Assembly: GCA_017444485.1 (NCBI GenBank)
Contig: JAFSWM010000015.1
Location: 1-64,000, forward strand
Length of the DNA: 64,000 nucleotides
Origin: Bacteroidaceae bacterium
GTDB lineage: Bacteria > Bacteroidota > Bacteroidia > Bacteroidales > Bacteroidaceae
Direction: 5' to 3'
Below the pieces are notes generated by a model. That model saw nothing but the letters and a program-made list of their open reading frames with translations. It made no database searches and was not told where the DNA came from. Made by a program: the position numbers and the translations under genes. The number at the start of each line of letters is the position of its first letter. Position 1 is the first letter of the stretch. Shown here piece by piece: positions 45,425 to 55,470 of the stretch.

Positions 45425-45514
45425 CCGCGTTTTTAGTCCGACGGGGCTCGAAGAAGTGTGGCCAAAGGGGTCGCCGCCTCCCGGAAAAATCCGTTTCAAC
45501 CCATAATAAAAGTA

Positions 45515-45832
45515 ATGTACGCAATCGTTGAAATTAACGGTCAGCAGTTCAAGGTGCAGGAGGGCGCAAAACTCTACGTGAACCACCTGCCCGAGGCCGA
45601 GGAAGGCCAGACTGTTGAATTTGAGAAGGTACTGCTCCTCGACCAGGACGGCGCCGTAACCGTGGGCACCCCCGCCGTTGAAGGCGCCAAGGTGGTCTGC
45701 GAAGTGGTAAATCCCCTCGTGAAGGGCGACAAGGTACTGGTGTTCCACAAGAAGCGCCGCAAGGGCTACCGCAAACTGAATGGTTATCGCCACCAGTACA
45801 CCCAGATCAGTGTGAAACAAGTAGTTGCTTAA
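45515..45832 (+). CDS. rplU: 50S ribosomal protein L21
   Basis: The product is 105 residues long. The start at 45515 gives the conserved [20 protein letters not shown]; a frame open from 45458 is leader. [20 protein letters not shown] is the RNA-binding C-terminal part. It precedes rpmA by 24 bases, the standard order. Confidence 0.97.
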   Translation: MYAIVEINGQQFKVQEGAKLYVNHLPEAEEGQTVEFEKVLLLDQDGAVTVGTPAVEGAKVVCEVVNPLVKGDKVLVFHKKRRKGYRKLNGYRHQYTQISVKQVVA

Positions 45833-45856
45833 CCCCTTAAACCAGAGAACAGACAC

Positions 45857-46117
45857 ATGGCACATAAGAAAGGTGTGGGTAGTTCGAAGAACGGACGTGA
45901 GTCCCACAGCAAACGACTTGGAGTGAAGATTTTCGGCGGCCAGAAGTGCATCGCCGGCAACATTATCGTGCGTCAGCGCGGCACCGTCCACTATCCTGGC
46001 ACCAACGTGGCTATGGGTAAGGACAATACGCTCTATGCGCTTGCCGACGGCGTGGTGAATTTCCGTCGTGGCAACCGCGACCGCAGCGTGGTCAGCGTAG
46101 TTGTAGGCGAAGCCTAA
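45857..46117 (+). CDS. rpmA: 50S ribosomal protein L27
   Basis: The product is 86 residues long. [20 protein letters not shown] and [20 protein letters not shown] are the L27 signature; the N-terminus begins directly with the mature sequence and has no Firmicutes-type cleavable extension. Confidence 0.97.
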   Translation: MAHKKGVGSSKNGRESHSKRLGVKIFGGQKCIAGNIIVRQRGTVHYPGTNVAMGKDNTLYALADGVVNFRRGNRDRSVVSVVVGEA

Positions 46118-46139
46118 CGTCCGCACATCCCCTCTTGCT

Positions 46140-46169
46140 GCGGGCCGCTCCATGCACGGAGCGGCCCGC
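46140..46169 (+). terminator. terminator of rplU-rpmA
   Basis: GCGGGCCGCTCC (46140-46151) pairs exactly with GGAGCGGCCCGC (46158-46169) around a six-base loop, 23 bases after the rpmA stop. No U tract follows, as is usual in this phylum. Confidence 0.75.
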
Positions 46170-46185
46170 TGTCTGATGAAGCCTG

Positions 46186-46220
46186 CAAGCCCGCCGCCCC
46201 ATCCAGGAGCGGCGGGCTTG
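46186..46220. terminator. second GC hairpin downstream of rpmA
   Basis: CAAGCCCGCCGC (46186-46197) pairs exactly with GCGGCGGGCTTG (46209-46220) around 11 bases. It may back up the first terminator or act on transcripts coming from the right. Confidence 0.6.
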
Positions 46221-46263
46221 CGCAATGTTATAGCAACGAGGGTAGGGCCCAGGCAAAATGTCC

Positions 46264-46295
46264 TTGTGCGATGCTCGGCTGCCGCGTTACTTTTG
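46264..46295 (+). promoter_or_regulatory. orphan promoter pointing into the amylase pseudogene
   Basis: TTG (46264-46266) and TACTTTTG (46288-46295) are 21 bases apart. No gene follows on the plus strand; the transcript would cross the repeat at 46366-46437 and run antisense to the amylase gene. Confidence 0.45.
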
Positions 46296-46365
46296 CAGCA
46301 CGGGGAGGGAGAAGGATACGCCGCGAACACGCCCCATCCTGAACGGGACTTGTACCAAACTACAA

Positions 46366-46437
46366 CGGACTTCGTCGAAACCATTGGCTTTGTGGTTCTG
46401 ACGAAGTCCGATTTTGTTCTGACGAAGTCCGATTTGG
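46366..46437. repeat. GGACTTCGTC inverted and direct repeats
   Basis: CGGACTTCGTC (46366-46376) has two reverse-complement partners, GACGAAGTCCG at 46400-46410 and 46421-46431. The latter two lie in a direct repeat TTCTGACGAAGTCCGATTT (46397-46415 and 46418-46436). The word CGGACTTCGT also builds the palindrome at 25102-25146. Confidence 0.7.
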
Positions 46438-46552
46438 GTTTTCGCACGCCCGAAGGGGCTTTTCTGGCAGGCGTTGCCCTTTTATGCACTGTTGATGCAG
46501 GAAAAGCCGTTGTGCTACTTCTGCATTTTGTCTCCGCCGCGCGGGTGTTGGT

Positions 46553-48223
46553 TCAGAGTTCCAGCACCACGCCGCCGTAGCCCGGTAGTGCCACCTGCGT
46601 GAGGCCATCGGGAGTGAGGCTGACGCGTTGTGCCTTGCCGGTGAGCAGGTCTTTGGCCTCGCGCGTACCACCTTCTAAGCAGGCAAAGTCGAAAGCATGG
46701 GCCGGTATGCGCACCTCCGCTTCGCGGGGCAGTGCGTCGAAGTTGGCCACGCAGAGCAGCGTGCCCTTTCCTGCAGCCGTGCGCAGGAAGGCGTATTGCC
46801 TCGCTGCGTCGAAGGTCTGCGGGTGGTCAAAGTTCACGTAGGTCAGGTCGTAGAAGCCGCCCTCGCGCACCGTGTCGTGCTGCGTGCAGAGGCTTGTGAT
46901 GGCGGCATAGCGGTCGTAGAGTGCACGTTCCTCCTTCTTTAAATAAGTAAGGCCGCGTGCCAGGCGGTTGAGTTTGTCCACCCGCCAGTAGTCAAAGATG
47001 GTGGTTCGTCCGTCCTGCCCGCTAAATCCCTCGGCCTCCATGCCCGTTTCGCCCACTTCCTCGCCAGCATATACCATCACTGCCGCGCGGTTCATCAGTG
47101 CAGCGGTGAAGAAAGCCGGCAGCCCCGCGTCGGCGCGTCCGGCGAAGTAGTCGGAGGCGATGCGCTGTTCGTCGTGGTTCTCAAGGAAATGCAGCATGCG
47201 GTCAGCAATGTCGTCGGTGGCCTGCCAGCAGCGTGTGATGTCGGCAGCCGGACGGTGGCCCTCCACCACGCCGCGCAGCGTGTCGTACAGCCCCACCTTG
47301 TCGTAGAGGTAGTCGAAGCCCCCGCGGTGCAGGTAGTCGCGATAGCGCGAGGGGTCGTACACCTCGGCGATGAACAGCGTGTCGGGATACTGCTCCTTTA
47401 CGGCGGCGATGGCATACTCCCAGAAGGCCACGGGCACCATTTCGGCCATGTCGCAACGGAAGGCGTCGGCACCGCGCTCCGCCCAGTGTAGCAGGATGTG
47501 TGTCATCTTCTGCCAGGTGGAGGGCACGGGGTTGAAATGCTCGCGGTGGCCGCTGGCATAGTCCACGCCGTAGTTGAGTTTCACCGTCTCGTACCAGTCG
47601 TTGCGCGATGGGAAGGCGTGGAAGCAGTCGTTGCCGGTGACGCGGGCGGGGTCTTCTTTGTAGTACGCGCCGGCAGCGAAGTTGTCGGTGTGCAGCCGCT
47701 GCCCGGGGATGTAGTAGAAGTTGTTCTGTGGGGAGAAGGCCTGGGCCAGGTTGTCGTCGGCTCAGAGGTCGCGCACCTCCGGCGGTGCGCAGACGCTGCG
47801 GTATTGCCGTGCCACGTGGTTGGGCACGAAGTCCATCACTACTTTCAGGCCCGCGCGGTGTGTGCGGCGTATCAGGTCGTCAAACTCCTCGTGGCGGCGC
47901 GCAGGGTCGTCGGCCAGGTCGGGGTCGATGTCGTAGTAGTCGTTGATCGCATAGGGCGAACCGGCACGCCCCTTCACCACGGCGGGATTGTCTTGCGGTA
48001 TGCCGAGGGCGGGGTAGGGCGTTTGTGTGGCGTGGCGCAGCAGGCCGGTGTACCAGATGTAGTTGTAGCCAGCGTTTTTGAGGCGTTTCAGCACGGCGGG
48101 CGTGAAGGCCCACATCTTGCCGCAGCCATTCTCTTCGAGCGTGCCGCCTGGTACATTTGCGCCCGCCTGTCGGTTTCCGAACAGGCGGGGCAACACTTGG
48201 TAGATGACGGGGCGTGCACTCAT
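46553..48223 (-). pseudogene. alpha-amylase family glycosidase (GH13) broken by an in-frame TGA
   Basis: From ATG 48223 (MSARPVIYQVLPRLFGNRQ) to the stop at 46553 one frame of 557 codons encodes a GH13 protein, but codon 154 (47764-47762) is TGA. Before it lies YYDIDPDL and region I (VVMDFVPNH); after it the frame continues without any other defect with ADDNLAQAFSPQNNFYYIPG, FRCDMAEM (nucleophile Asp), FIAEVYD (acid/base Glu) and FLENHDEQ (third Asp). All catalytic residues are therefore downstream of the stop. GGA (Gly) to TGA is the simplest change. ATG 48223 overlaps the fabD stop by four bases. The gene is either recently inactivated, misread in sequencing, or read through. Confidence 0.85.
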
Positions 48224-49122
48224 GACATCTCGCTGGCGCTGCCGATCGTCACGTCCTCCCCTTTGGCAATTTTTGCAATCATGCCTTGCAGGGCTTTGCC
48301 TGGGCCGCACTCGGTGAATGTCCGTGCGCCGGCGGCCATCATCTGCTGCACTTCGAGCGTCCAGCGCACCGGCGAGGTGAGTTGTGCGATGAGGTTCGCC
48401 TGGATGGTGGCGGGATCGGTCGAGGCTAGGCCGTTCACGTTCTGATAGACGGGGCAGCGCGGCGTGAGGAACTCAGCGGCGGCAATGGCTTCCTTGAGTT
48501 CCTCCTGAGCAGGCTGCATCAGCGGAGAATGGAACGCGCCGCCCACGCTGAGCACGAGGGCGCGCTTGGCGCCGGCCTCCTTGAGCCTTGCGCAGGCTGC
48601 CTCCACGGCCTCTACAGCGCCGCTGATGACAAGTTGTCCAGGGCAGTTGTAGTTGGCCGGCACGACAATGGCCTCGGGGGTGCTCACCTCGGCGCATACC
48701 TGCTCAACGGTGGCGTCGGGCAGGGCGATGATGGCTGCCATGGTGCCAGGGGCGGCTTCGCAGGCCTTCTGCATGGCCTCCGCACGGCGGCTGACGAGCC
48801 TCAGCCCGTCTTCAAAACTCAGTGCGCCGCTGGCGACGAGGGCGGAGAACTCACCGAGCGAGTGTCCGGCCACCATGTCGGGGCGGAAGGCGTCGCCCAG
48901 GCACAGGGCGGTGATCACGCTGTGGAGGAACACGGCGGGCTGAGTCACGCGCGTCTGCTTCAGTTCCTCGTCGGTGCCGCCGAACATGATGTCGGTGATG
49001 GAGAAACCGAGGATGTCGTTGGCGCGGTCGAAGTGTGCCTTAGCCACAGGGTGCTTGTCGTACAAGTCCTTGCCCATTCCTACAAACTGTGCCCCTTGTC
49101 CAGGGAATACGTATGCGTTCAT
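48220..49122 (-). CDS. fabD: malonyl-CoA:ACP transacylase
   Basis: The product is 300 residues long from ATG 49122 (MNAYVFPGQGAQFVGMGKDL); a frame open to 49221 crosses the promoter. VAGHSLGEFSALVASGAL carries the nucleophilic serine and GGAFHSPLM the catalytic histidine. It loads malonyl groups onto ACP for fatty acid synthesis. The stop overlaps the amylase start, so the two genes are coupled. Confidence 0.95.
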   Translation of the reverse strand: MNAYVFPGQGAQFVGMGKDLYDKHPVAKAHFDRANDILGFSITDIMFGGTDEELKQTRVTQPAVFLHSVITALCLGDAFRPDMVAGHSLGEFSALVASGALSFEDGLRLVSRRAEAMQKACEAAPGTMAAIIALPDATVEQVCAEVSTPEAIVVPANYNCPGQLVISGAVEAVEAACARLKEAGAKRALVLSVGGAFHSPLMQPAQEELKEAIAAAEFLTPRCPVYQNVNGLASTDPATIQANLIAQLTSPVRWTLEVQQMMAAGARTFTECGPGKALQGMIAKIAKGEDVTIGSASEMS

Positions 49123-49156
49123 TGTTGTTGGTGTGTTGGTGTTAATGATTTCAGCG

Positions 49157-49164
49157 CAAAGGTA
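49157..49164 (-). promoter_or_regulatory. -7 element for fabD
   Basis: CAAAGGTA on the plus strand reads TACCTTTG on the minus strand, 35 bases before the fabD start. Confidence 0.45.
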
Positions 49165-49296
49165 ATGCATGCGTGCCTCTTTTGTGCGACCACGGGCGCA
49201 GTTTTTGCGTTTCAGGGGCAACGGGAACGCCCAAAACCGAGGCGGGCGTGAAAAAAGCGGCGATAATCAAGGGGAAAATCGTATTTTCGCGCCGCA

Positions 49297-51765
49297 ATGA
49301 TGAAACTTGAAGACAACACACAAAGCCCTTTCTCGCTCGTCACCGACTTCGATGGCGATATCCGCGAGATGTTTAAGCCCAATATCGGCGCCACACTGCC
49401 CATACTGCCCGTGCGTGGCCTGGTGCTTTACCCCGGAATGTTTGCCCCCATCAGCGTGAACCGCCAGAGTTCCGTGCTCTTGCTTGAACAGGCGCGTGAG
49501 ACGGATGGCTTCTTCGGCGTGGTGCCACAACTCAACGCCGATAAGGAGAACCCCGTCCCCAGCGACCTTCACGACGTGGGCGTTGTGGCCAAGGTGGTGC
49601 GCTCGATCGACATGGGGCCCCTGGGCAACACCACCATTCTGCACGGCTACGGGCGTTTCGCCATGGGTGCACCCACCAAGCGCACGCCTTTCCTGCGTGC
49701 CCGCGTCAGCCTCCTCGAGGAAATACTCCCCGAGGCAGAAGACAAGGAGTGGCAAGCCCTGGTGGAGGCCTGCCGCGACAACACCGTGAAACTCATTGAG
49801 GCCAGCGACATGATACCAGGCAGTGCGGCCTTTGCCCTACGGGGAATAAACAACCCCGTAGCGATGATCAACTTCATCTGTACTAACCTGCCCTTCCCTG
49901 TACCCGAGAAGGTGAAACTGCTCTCCGAGGGCGACATGGTGAAACGCGCCACAGGGCTGCTCGCCATCCTCAACCGCGAACTCCAGTACGCACAACTCAA
50001 GCAGCAGATCACCAACAAGACGCGCGAAGACCTTGACAAACAGCACAAGGAGTACTTCCTGCGCCAGCAGATACAGAGCATCCAGAGCGAACTCGGCAAC
50101 GACACCGAGGGGCACGATGCCGCCGCGCTGCGAGAGCAAGCCAAGGACCTGCCCATGCCCGACAGCGTGCGAGAAGCCTTCGACAAGGAACTCGCACGCC
50201 TCGAAAGGATGAACTCGCAGTACCCTGACTACACCACCCAACTCACTTATCTTGAGACCATCGTAGGGCTGCCCTGGGGCAAACGCACCGAGGACTCCCA
50301 CGACATTCCTGCTGCCGCCCGCATCCTCGACCGCGACCACTACGGCATGGAGCGCGTCAAGGAGCGCATCCTCGAATACCTCGCCGCCCTTGCTTATAGC
50401 CGCGAAGTCAAGTCGCCGATAGTCTGCCTCGTAGGGCCTCCGGGTGTCGGCAAGACGTCGCTTGGCAAGAGCATCGCCGAGTCGCTGGGGCGCCAATATG
50501 TCCGCGTCTCGCTCGGTGGCGTGCACGACGAGGCCGAGATACGCGGGCACCGCCGCACCTATGTAGGCGCCTTGCCCGGACGTATCATTCGCAACATCGT
50601 TAAGGCCGGTACCGAAAACCCCGTCTTCGTGCTCGACGAAATCGATAAACTCAGCGGTGGCGGCAGTTGGAACGGCGACCCACAGGCCGCTCTGCTCGAG
50701 GTGCTTGATCCCGAACAGAACAACGCTTTCCACGACAATTTTCTCGACATCGACTACGACCTCTCCGGCGTGCTCTTCATCGCCACGGCCAACAGTCTGG
50801 CCGGCATCCCCGCCGCGTTGCTTGACCGTATGGAAGTCATCAACGTGGAGGGCTACCTCACCGAAGAGAAACGCGAAATAGCCCTGCGCCACTTGCTGCC
50901 CAGGCACCTTCATCAGTACAAAGACGAAATCGCAAAGCGCGTGAGCCTGCCGCCCAAGACGCTCGAATACGTCATAGAGAAGTACACCCGCGAGAGTGGC
51001 GTGCGCGGCTTGGAAAAACAGATAGAAAAGATATTGCGTAAGGCTGCCTACAGCGTGGCATTCGACGACGGCAACTTGCCCAAGCGCGGCGGCCTGCGCC
51101 CCACGCACATCGAGAAATTGCTCGGCAAGCCGCCCTACAACCGCGACAAATACCAGGGCAACGACTTCGCCGGTGTGGTCACCGGACTGGCTTGGACGAG
51201 CGTGGGCGGCGAGATTCTCTTCATAGAGACCGGCCTCACACGCAGCAAACAGCCCAATCTCACCCTCACCGGCAACCTCGGCGATGTGATGAAGGAAAGC
51301 GCTGTCATCGCCCTTGAATATGTGAAGGCCCACGCAGCAGACTTCGGTGCCGATCCCGCAGTGTTCGACGACTGGGCCGTCCACGTTCATGTTCCTGAGG
51401 GCGCCACGCCCAAGGACGGACCCTCTGCCGGCATCACCATCGCCACCAGCATAGCCAGTGCGCTCACACAGCGCAAGGTGCGGCCCCGCACCGCCATGAC
51501 CGGCGAAATCACGTTGCGCGGGAAGGTGCTTCCCGTGGGTGGCATCAAGGAGAAAATCCTCGCTGCCAAACGTGCAGGAATTACCGACATCGTCATCAGT
51601 AAGGAGAACCGCAAAGACATCGAAGAGATTCAGCCACGCTATCTGGATGGTCTGAACTTCCATTTCGTAGATACCGCCGACGAAGTACTGAAATTCGCCC
51701 TGCTCAAGGAGAAAGTGGCCAGGCCGTTGCAGTTTGCCACCAGCAAAGAAAAGATCGAGGCTTGA
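49297..51765 (+). CDS. lon: Lon protease (ATP-dependent)
   Basis: The product is 822 residues long. Domains: N-terminal LON substrate domain ([19 protein letters not shown]), AAA+ module with Walker [14 protein letters not shown] near residue 381 and Walker [11 protein letters not shown], and the protease domain with the Ser-Lys dyad in [13 protein letters not shown] and [14 protein letters not shown]. It degrades damaged and regulatory proteins in the cytoplasm. A weak -7-like TATTTTCG lies at 49282-49289. Length and domains are standard. Confidence 0.96.
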   Translation: MMKLEDNTQSPFSLVTDFDGDIREMFKPNIGATLPILPVRGLVLYPGMFAPISVNRQSSVLLLEQARETDGFFGVVPQLNADKENPVPSDLHDVGVVAKVVRSIDMGPLGNTTILHGYGRFAMGAPTKRTPFLRARVSLLEEILPEAEDKEWQALVEACRDNTVKLIEASDMIPGSAAFALRGINNPVAMINFICTNLPFPVPEKVKLLSEGDMVKRATGLLAILNRELQYAQLKQQITNKTREDLDKQHKEYFLRQQIQSIQSELGNDTEGHDAAALREQAKDLPMPDSVREAFDKELARLERMNSQYPDYTTQLTYLETIVGLPWGKRTEDSHDIPAAARILDRDHYGMERVKERILEYLAALAYSREVKSPIVCLVGPPGVGKTSLGKSIAESLGRQYVRVSLGGVHDEAEIRGHRRTYVGALPGRIIRNIVKAGTENPVFVLDEIDKLSGGGSWNGDPQAALLEVLDPEQNNAFHDNFLDIDYDLSGVLFIATANSLAGIPAALLDRMEVINVEGYLTEEKREIALRHLLPRHLHQYKDEIAKRVSLPPKTLEYVIEKYTRESGVRGLEKQIEKILRKAAYSVAFDDGNLPKRGGLRPTHIEKLLGKPPYNRDKYQGNDFAGVVTGLAWTSVGGEILFIETGLTRSKQPNLTLTGNLGDVMKESAVIALEYVKAHAADFGADPAVFDDWAVHVHVPEGATPKDGPSAGITIATSIASALTQRKVRPRTAMTGEITLRGKVLPVGGIKEKILAAKRAGITDIVISKENRKDIEEIQPRYLDGLNFHFVDTADEVLKFALLKEKVARPLQFATSKEKIEA

Positions 51766-51836
51766 GTCGGACCGACAGCCAAGTAAGTGGCCTGCAAACG
51801 GGCTCTCCTTCCAACTCTTTCAAATGAACAAAGTAC

Positions 51837-52967
51837 ATGTGCTACACGCTTGAGTGCACCGACCCTCGCACAGCCGCCCGCGCTGGTGTGCTACACACCG
51901 CGCATGGTGACATTCGCACCCCTATCTTCATGCCGGTGGGCACGGTGGGCAGTGTCAAAGGCGTGCATTTCCGCGAACTGCGCGAGGAGGTACAGGCGCA
52001 GATCATACTCGGCAACACCTACCACCTCTACCTACGCCCCGGCACCGAGGTGCTTAAGGCAGCCGGCGGGCTACACCGCTTCATCGGTTGGGACAGACCG
52101 ATACTCACCGACAGTGGCGGCTTCCAGGTGTTTTCGCTCACTGGCATACGCAAACTCAAGGAGCAGGGTTGCGAGTTTCGCTCGCACATTGACGGGAGTA
52201 AGCACCTCTTTACCCCCGAGAACGTCATCGACACCCAGCGTGCCATCGGCGCAGACATCATGATGGCCTTCGACGAATGCCCGCCAGGCACCGCCGATCG
52301 CAGTTATGCCCGTAAGTCGCTCGACCTCACACACCGCTGGCTGGAACGCTGCTGGCGGCAGTACGAGGGCACGGAATCGCTCTACGGATACCACCAAAGC
52401 CTATTCCCTATCGTGCAGGGCTGCGTGTATCCCGACCTGCGGCGCGAGAGTGCCGAGTTTGTGAGCCGCTTCCCCGCCGACGGGTATGCCATAGGTGGCT
52501 TGGCCGTGGGCGAACCTACGGAGCAGATGTATGAGATGATTGAGGTGGTCAATGCCGTGTTGCCCGCCGACCGCCCGCGCTACCTCATGGGAGTGGGCAC
52601 ACCGCTCAACCTGCTTGAAGCCATCGAGCGCGGCGTGGATATGTTCGACTGCGTGATGCCTACTCGCAACGGGCGCAATGCCATGCTCTTCACTGCCAAC
52701 GGTGTGATGAACCTGCGCAATGCGAAGTGGGCCACCGACTTCTCGCCCCTTGAGGCAGGCGGGGCCTGCTCGCTCGACGAGGTCACCACACGCGCCTACC
52801 TACACCACCTCTTCAAGGCTGGCGAACTGCTCGCCTTGCAGATAGCCAGTATCCACAACCTGGCGTTCTATCTGCGCCTCGTCGGTGAAGCCCGAAAGCA
52901 TATCCTCGCGGGCGACTTCGTGGAGTGGAAACGCGAGACCGCCGAACGTGTCAGCCGTAGGCTCTGA
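51837..52967 (+). CDS. tgt: queuine/preQ1 tRNA-ribosyltransferase
   Basis: The product is 376 residues long. The barrel carries TPIFMPVGTVGSVKGV, LGNTYHLYLRPG, TDSGGFQVFSLTG (catalytic Asp region), GGLAVGEP and FDCVMPTRNGRNAM (nucleophile Asp). It exchanges guanine 34 for preQ1 in tRNAs with GUN anticodons. In the segment where E. coli has a CxCxxC zinc site, this protein reads EAGGACSLDEVTTRAYLHHL, with one cysteine only; the zinc site is therefore absent or changed, as I recall for other Bacteroidetes. It precedes a permease gene by 40 bases. Confidence 0.93.
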   Translation: MCYTLECTDPRTAARAGVLHTAHGDIRTPIFMPVGTVGSVKGVHFRELREEVQAQIILGNTYHLYLRPGTEVLKAAGGLHRFIGWDRPILTDSGGFQVFSLTGIRKLKEQGCEFRSHIDGSKHLFTPENVIDTQRAIGADIMMAFDECPPGTADRSYARKSLDLTHRWLERCWRQYEGTESLYGYHQSLFPIVQGCVYPDLRRESAEFVSRFPADGYAIGGLAVGEPTEQMYEMIEVVNAVLPADRPRYLMGVGTPLNLLEAIERGVDMFDCVMPTRNGRNAMLFTANGVMNLRNAKWATDFSPLEAGGACSLDEVTTRAYLHHLFKAGELLALQIASIHNLAFYLRLVGEARKHILAGDFVEWKRETAERVSRRL

Positions 52968-53007
52968 AACCATACAACAACGTGCTGAATACAGCCTCCC
53001 TTCCCCG

Positions 53008-54192
53008 ATGAAGATTCCCTCGTTCAAAATGCCCCGTCTCCTCACGCGCCTTCTGCAGAAAGCGCGCAAGATGACGCTGCGCCGCTTGTGGGAACTCCTT
53101 GGTCTGAAGATACTCGACCGTTATATCATCGGGAAGTTCATCGGCACCTACATTTTCTTGTTGCTGATCATCATTGCCATCAGCATCGTCATTGACATCA
53201 ACGAGAAACTCGACAAGATATCGGCCTCGCACGCCCCGCTGAAAAGTGTGGTGATGGACTACTACCTGAACTTCGTGCCATACTTCACCAACCTGTTCAG
53301 TCCGCTCTTCGTCTTCATTGCCGTCATCTTCTTCACCTCCAAACTGGCCGACGGCAGCGAGATCATCGCTATGAAGAGCACGGGCATGAGTTTCCGCCGC
53401 TTGCTGCGCCCCTACATGATTTCGGCCTCGCTCATCGCCGTGACCACCCTGCTGCTGGGCCTCTACGTCATCCCGCGTGGCAACGTGGCACGCGTGAACT
53501 TCGAGAACACCTATGTGAAACGCAAGAAGGTGACCACCGCTGAGAACATACAACTGCAGGTGGACAAAGGCGTGGTGGCGTTTCTCCAGCATTTCGACAG
53601 CGAGACCAAGAGCGGCTACGGCTTCTCCCTGGACAAGTTTAAGGACAAGAAACTCGTCTCCCACCTCACTGCCCAGCAGGTGCAGTACGACACACTCTCG
53701 GCCCACCGCTACCACTGGACGCTGCGCTCGGTGCAGGTGCGCACCTTCAACGGTATGCGCGAGAAGGTGGAATACCACGAGTCGCTCGACAGCACCATCA
53801 CCATGGAGCCCGCCGACCTGGTGAACACACGCAACCAGCAGGAGACGATGACGTCGCCCGAACTGCGCCGCTACATCAGCCGCCAGAGGGAACGCGGCGC
53901 GGCAGGATTGCAGGCCTTCGAGGTGGAGTACCACAAACGCTTCGCCATGCCCTTTGCCGCATTCATCCTGACGCTCATCGGCGTGTCGCTCAGCAGCGAG
54001 AAACGCAAGGGCGGTGGCATGGGTACCAGCATCGGTGTGGGCCTCGCACTGAGTTTCTCTTACATCCTGTTCCAGACGGTATCTGCCTCGTTCGCGGTGA
54101 ATGGCGGATGGCCGCCCATGCTCGCGGCATGGATTCCCAATATCCTCTTCGCGGCCATCGCCTTTGTGCTCTATCGGCGCACGCCGCAATAA
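53008..54192 (+). CDS. LptF/LptG family lipopolysaccharide export permease
   Basis: The product is 394 residues long from ATG 53008; a frame open from 52885 overlaps tgt and is unlikely. Three N-terminal membrane segments (FIGTYIFLLLIIIAISIVID...), a beta-jellyroll periplasmic domain (about 150-270), and three C-terminal segments define the YjgP/YjgQ family. MKSTGMSFRRLLRPYMISAS is the conserved cytoplasmic loop. It extracts LPS from the inner membrane with LptB and a partner. Which of the two permeases it is cannot be told. Confidence 0.88.
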   Translation: MKIPSFKMPRLLTRLLQKARKMTLRRLWELLGLKILDRYIIGKFIGTYIFLLLIIIAISIVIDINEKLDKISASHAPLKSVVMDYYLNFVPYFTNLFSPLFVFIAVIFFTSKLADGSEIIAMKSTGMSFRRLLRPYMISASLIAVTTLLLGLYVIPRGNVARVNFENTYVKRKKVTTAENIQLQVDKGVVAFLQHFDSETKSGYGFSLDKFKDKKLVSHLTAQQVQYDTLSAHRYHWTLRSVQVRTFNGMREKVEYHESLDSTITMEPADLVNTRNQQETMTSPELRRYISRQRERGAAGLQAFEVEYHKRFAMPFAAFILTLIGVSLSSEKRKGGGMGTSIGVGLALSFSYILFQTVSASFAVNGGWPPMLAAWIPNILFAAIAFVLYRRTPQ

Positions 54193-54225
54193 TCCTCTCC
54201 TTTCGTTTACAAAGAAAAGAAGATC

Positions 54226-55470
54226 ATGCTATTTGAAGACCTTCCCCTTTCTGAAGATATACTCGACGCGCTCTATGACATGCACTTCGAGGAGTGCACA
54301 CCCGTGCAGGAGCAGTGCATACCGCCCCTGCTCGAGGGACGCGACGTGATCGGCATCGCACAGACCGGCACGGGGAAGACCGCCGCCTACCTCCTCCCGC
54401 TGCTCACCCTGCTCGAGCGTGAGAACCACCCTGGCGACGCAGTGAACATCCTCGTCATGGCTCCTACACGCGAACTCGCACGGCAGATCGACCAAGCCCT
54501 TGAAGGCTTTGGCTACTACATGAAGCCGCGCGGCGTGGCCATCTACGGCGGCAACGACGGCATACGCTATGAGGCCGAGCGCCGAGCACTCTCGCAGGGA
54601 GCCGACATCGTCATAGCCACCCCCGGACGTCTGCTCACACACATCGACCTCGGCACGCTCGACCTCTCGCGCACCACACACCTGGTACTCGATGAGGCTG
54701 ACCGCATGCTCGACATGGGGTTCTCCGACGACATTCTGCGCATCGTGGCCCAGATGCCGCCCAAGGAGAAGCGTCAGACCGTGCTCTTCTCTGCCACCAT
54801 GCCCGACAAGATCACTGCGCTGGCCAAGACCATCATGCACCGCCCCGTCGAGGTGCGTATCGCCGTGAGCAAACCCGCCGAGAAGATTGCCCAGAGCGTG
54901 TACCTCTGCCGCGAGGGCGACAAGGACTATATCCTGCGCCGCATCTTCGAGCAGAAACGCCCCAAACGCGTCATCCTCTTTGCTTCCAAGAAAACCAAGG
55001 CCAAGGAACTCCACATCCTGCTCAAGCGTGCCGGCTTCAACGTGGAGGCTATGCACAGCGACCTCGACCAGCCCGAGCGCGAACAAGTGATGCTGCGCTT
55101 CAAGGCCGGACAGACCGACATCCTTGCAGCCACCGACATCGTCTCGCGCGGTATTGACATCGACGACGTCTCTATGGTGGTGAACTACGACTGCCCGCGC
55201 GACCCCGAGGACTACGTGCACCGCATAGGACGCACCGCACGTGCTGGGCGCGACGGCCAGGCCCTCACCCTGGTGGGCGAGCGCGACATGCCCCTGCTTC
55301 AAAAGATTGAGCGCCTGCTTGAGGAGAAAGTGCCACGCGCCGAACTGCCCGACGGCCTCCGCCCACCCACAAGCGGTGAGATAGCCCGTGCCAAGGACAA
55401 TGCTCGTGGCCGAGGTGCCCGCCGCGGTGGACACCGCAGACGGGGTAGGGGGAGGCCACGGAAAGCGTAA
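54226..55470 (+). CDS. DEAD-box RNA helicase, RhlE-like
   Basis: The product is 414 residues long. Motifs in order: Q motif (CTPVQEQCIPPLL), I (AQTGTGKTAA), Ia (APTRELARQ), II (DEAD), III (SAT), V (ATDIVSRGIDI) and VI (HRIGRTARAG). The C-terminus is short and very basic (GRGARRGGHRRRGRGRPRKA), typical of RhlE-type helicases that bind structured RNA. It probably acts in ribosome assembly or mRNA turnover. Confidence 0.93.
   Translation: MLFEDLPLSEDILDALYDMHFEECTPVQEQCIPPLLEGRDVIGIAQTGTGKTAAYLLPLLTLLERENHPGDAVNILVMAPTRELARQIDQALEGFGYYMKPRGVAIYGGNDGIRYEAERRALSQGADIVIATPGRLLTHIDLGTLDLSRTTHLVLDEADRMLDMGFSDDILRIVAQMPPKEKRQTVLFSATMPDKITALAKTIMHRPVEVRIAVSKPAEKIAQSVYLCREGDKDYILRRIFEQKRPKRVILFASKKTKAKELHILLKRAGFNVEAMHSDLDQPEREQVMLRFKAGQTDILAATDIVSRGIDIDDVSMVVNYDCPRDPEDYVHRIGRTARAGRDGQALTLVGERDMPLLQKIERLLEEKVPRAELPDGLRPPTSGEIARAKDNARGRGARRGGHRRRGRGRPRKA

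Larger units (their letters stand above)
45180..45514. other. divergent promoter region between tolC-like gene and rplU
   Basis: The 335-base gap holds the two promoter elements listed separately. The leader of rplU (about 45431-45514) is GC-rich in its second half and may fold, but no known ribosomal leader is identified with confidence. Confidence 0.4.
46118..46552. other. intergenic region with two hairpins, repeat words and an orphan promoter
   Basis: The 435-base gap contains two GC hairpins, a plus-strand promoter at 46264-46295 and a repeat at 46366-46437. A 142-codon plus frame (46152-46580) crosses all of them and lacks protein-like character. No gene is called. Confidence 0.5.

Noticed and set aside
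46152..46580. A 142-codon plus-strand frame
   Set aside because: It crosses a hairpin, a promoter and repeats, and enters the amylase gene antisense.
47762..47764. TGA recoded as glycine or selenocysteine
   Set aside because: TGA ends many genes here, so a glycine code is excluded; no selenocysteine insertion hairpin or selenoprotein homologue supports the other.
49837..51663. A 608-codon minus-strand frame
   Set aside because: It is antisense to lon.
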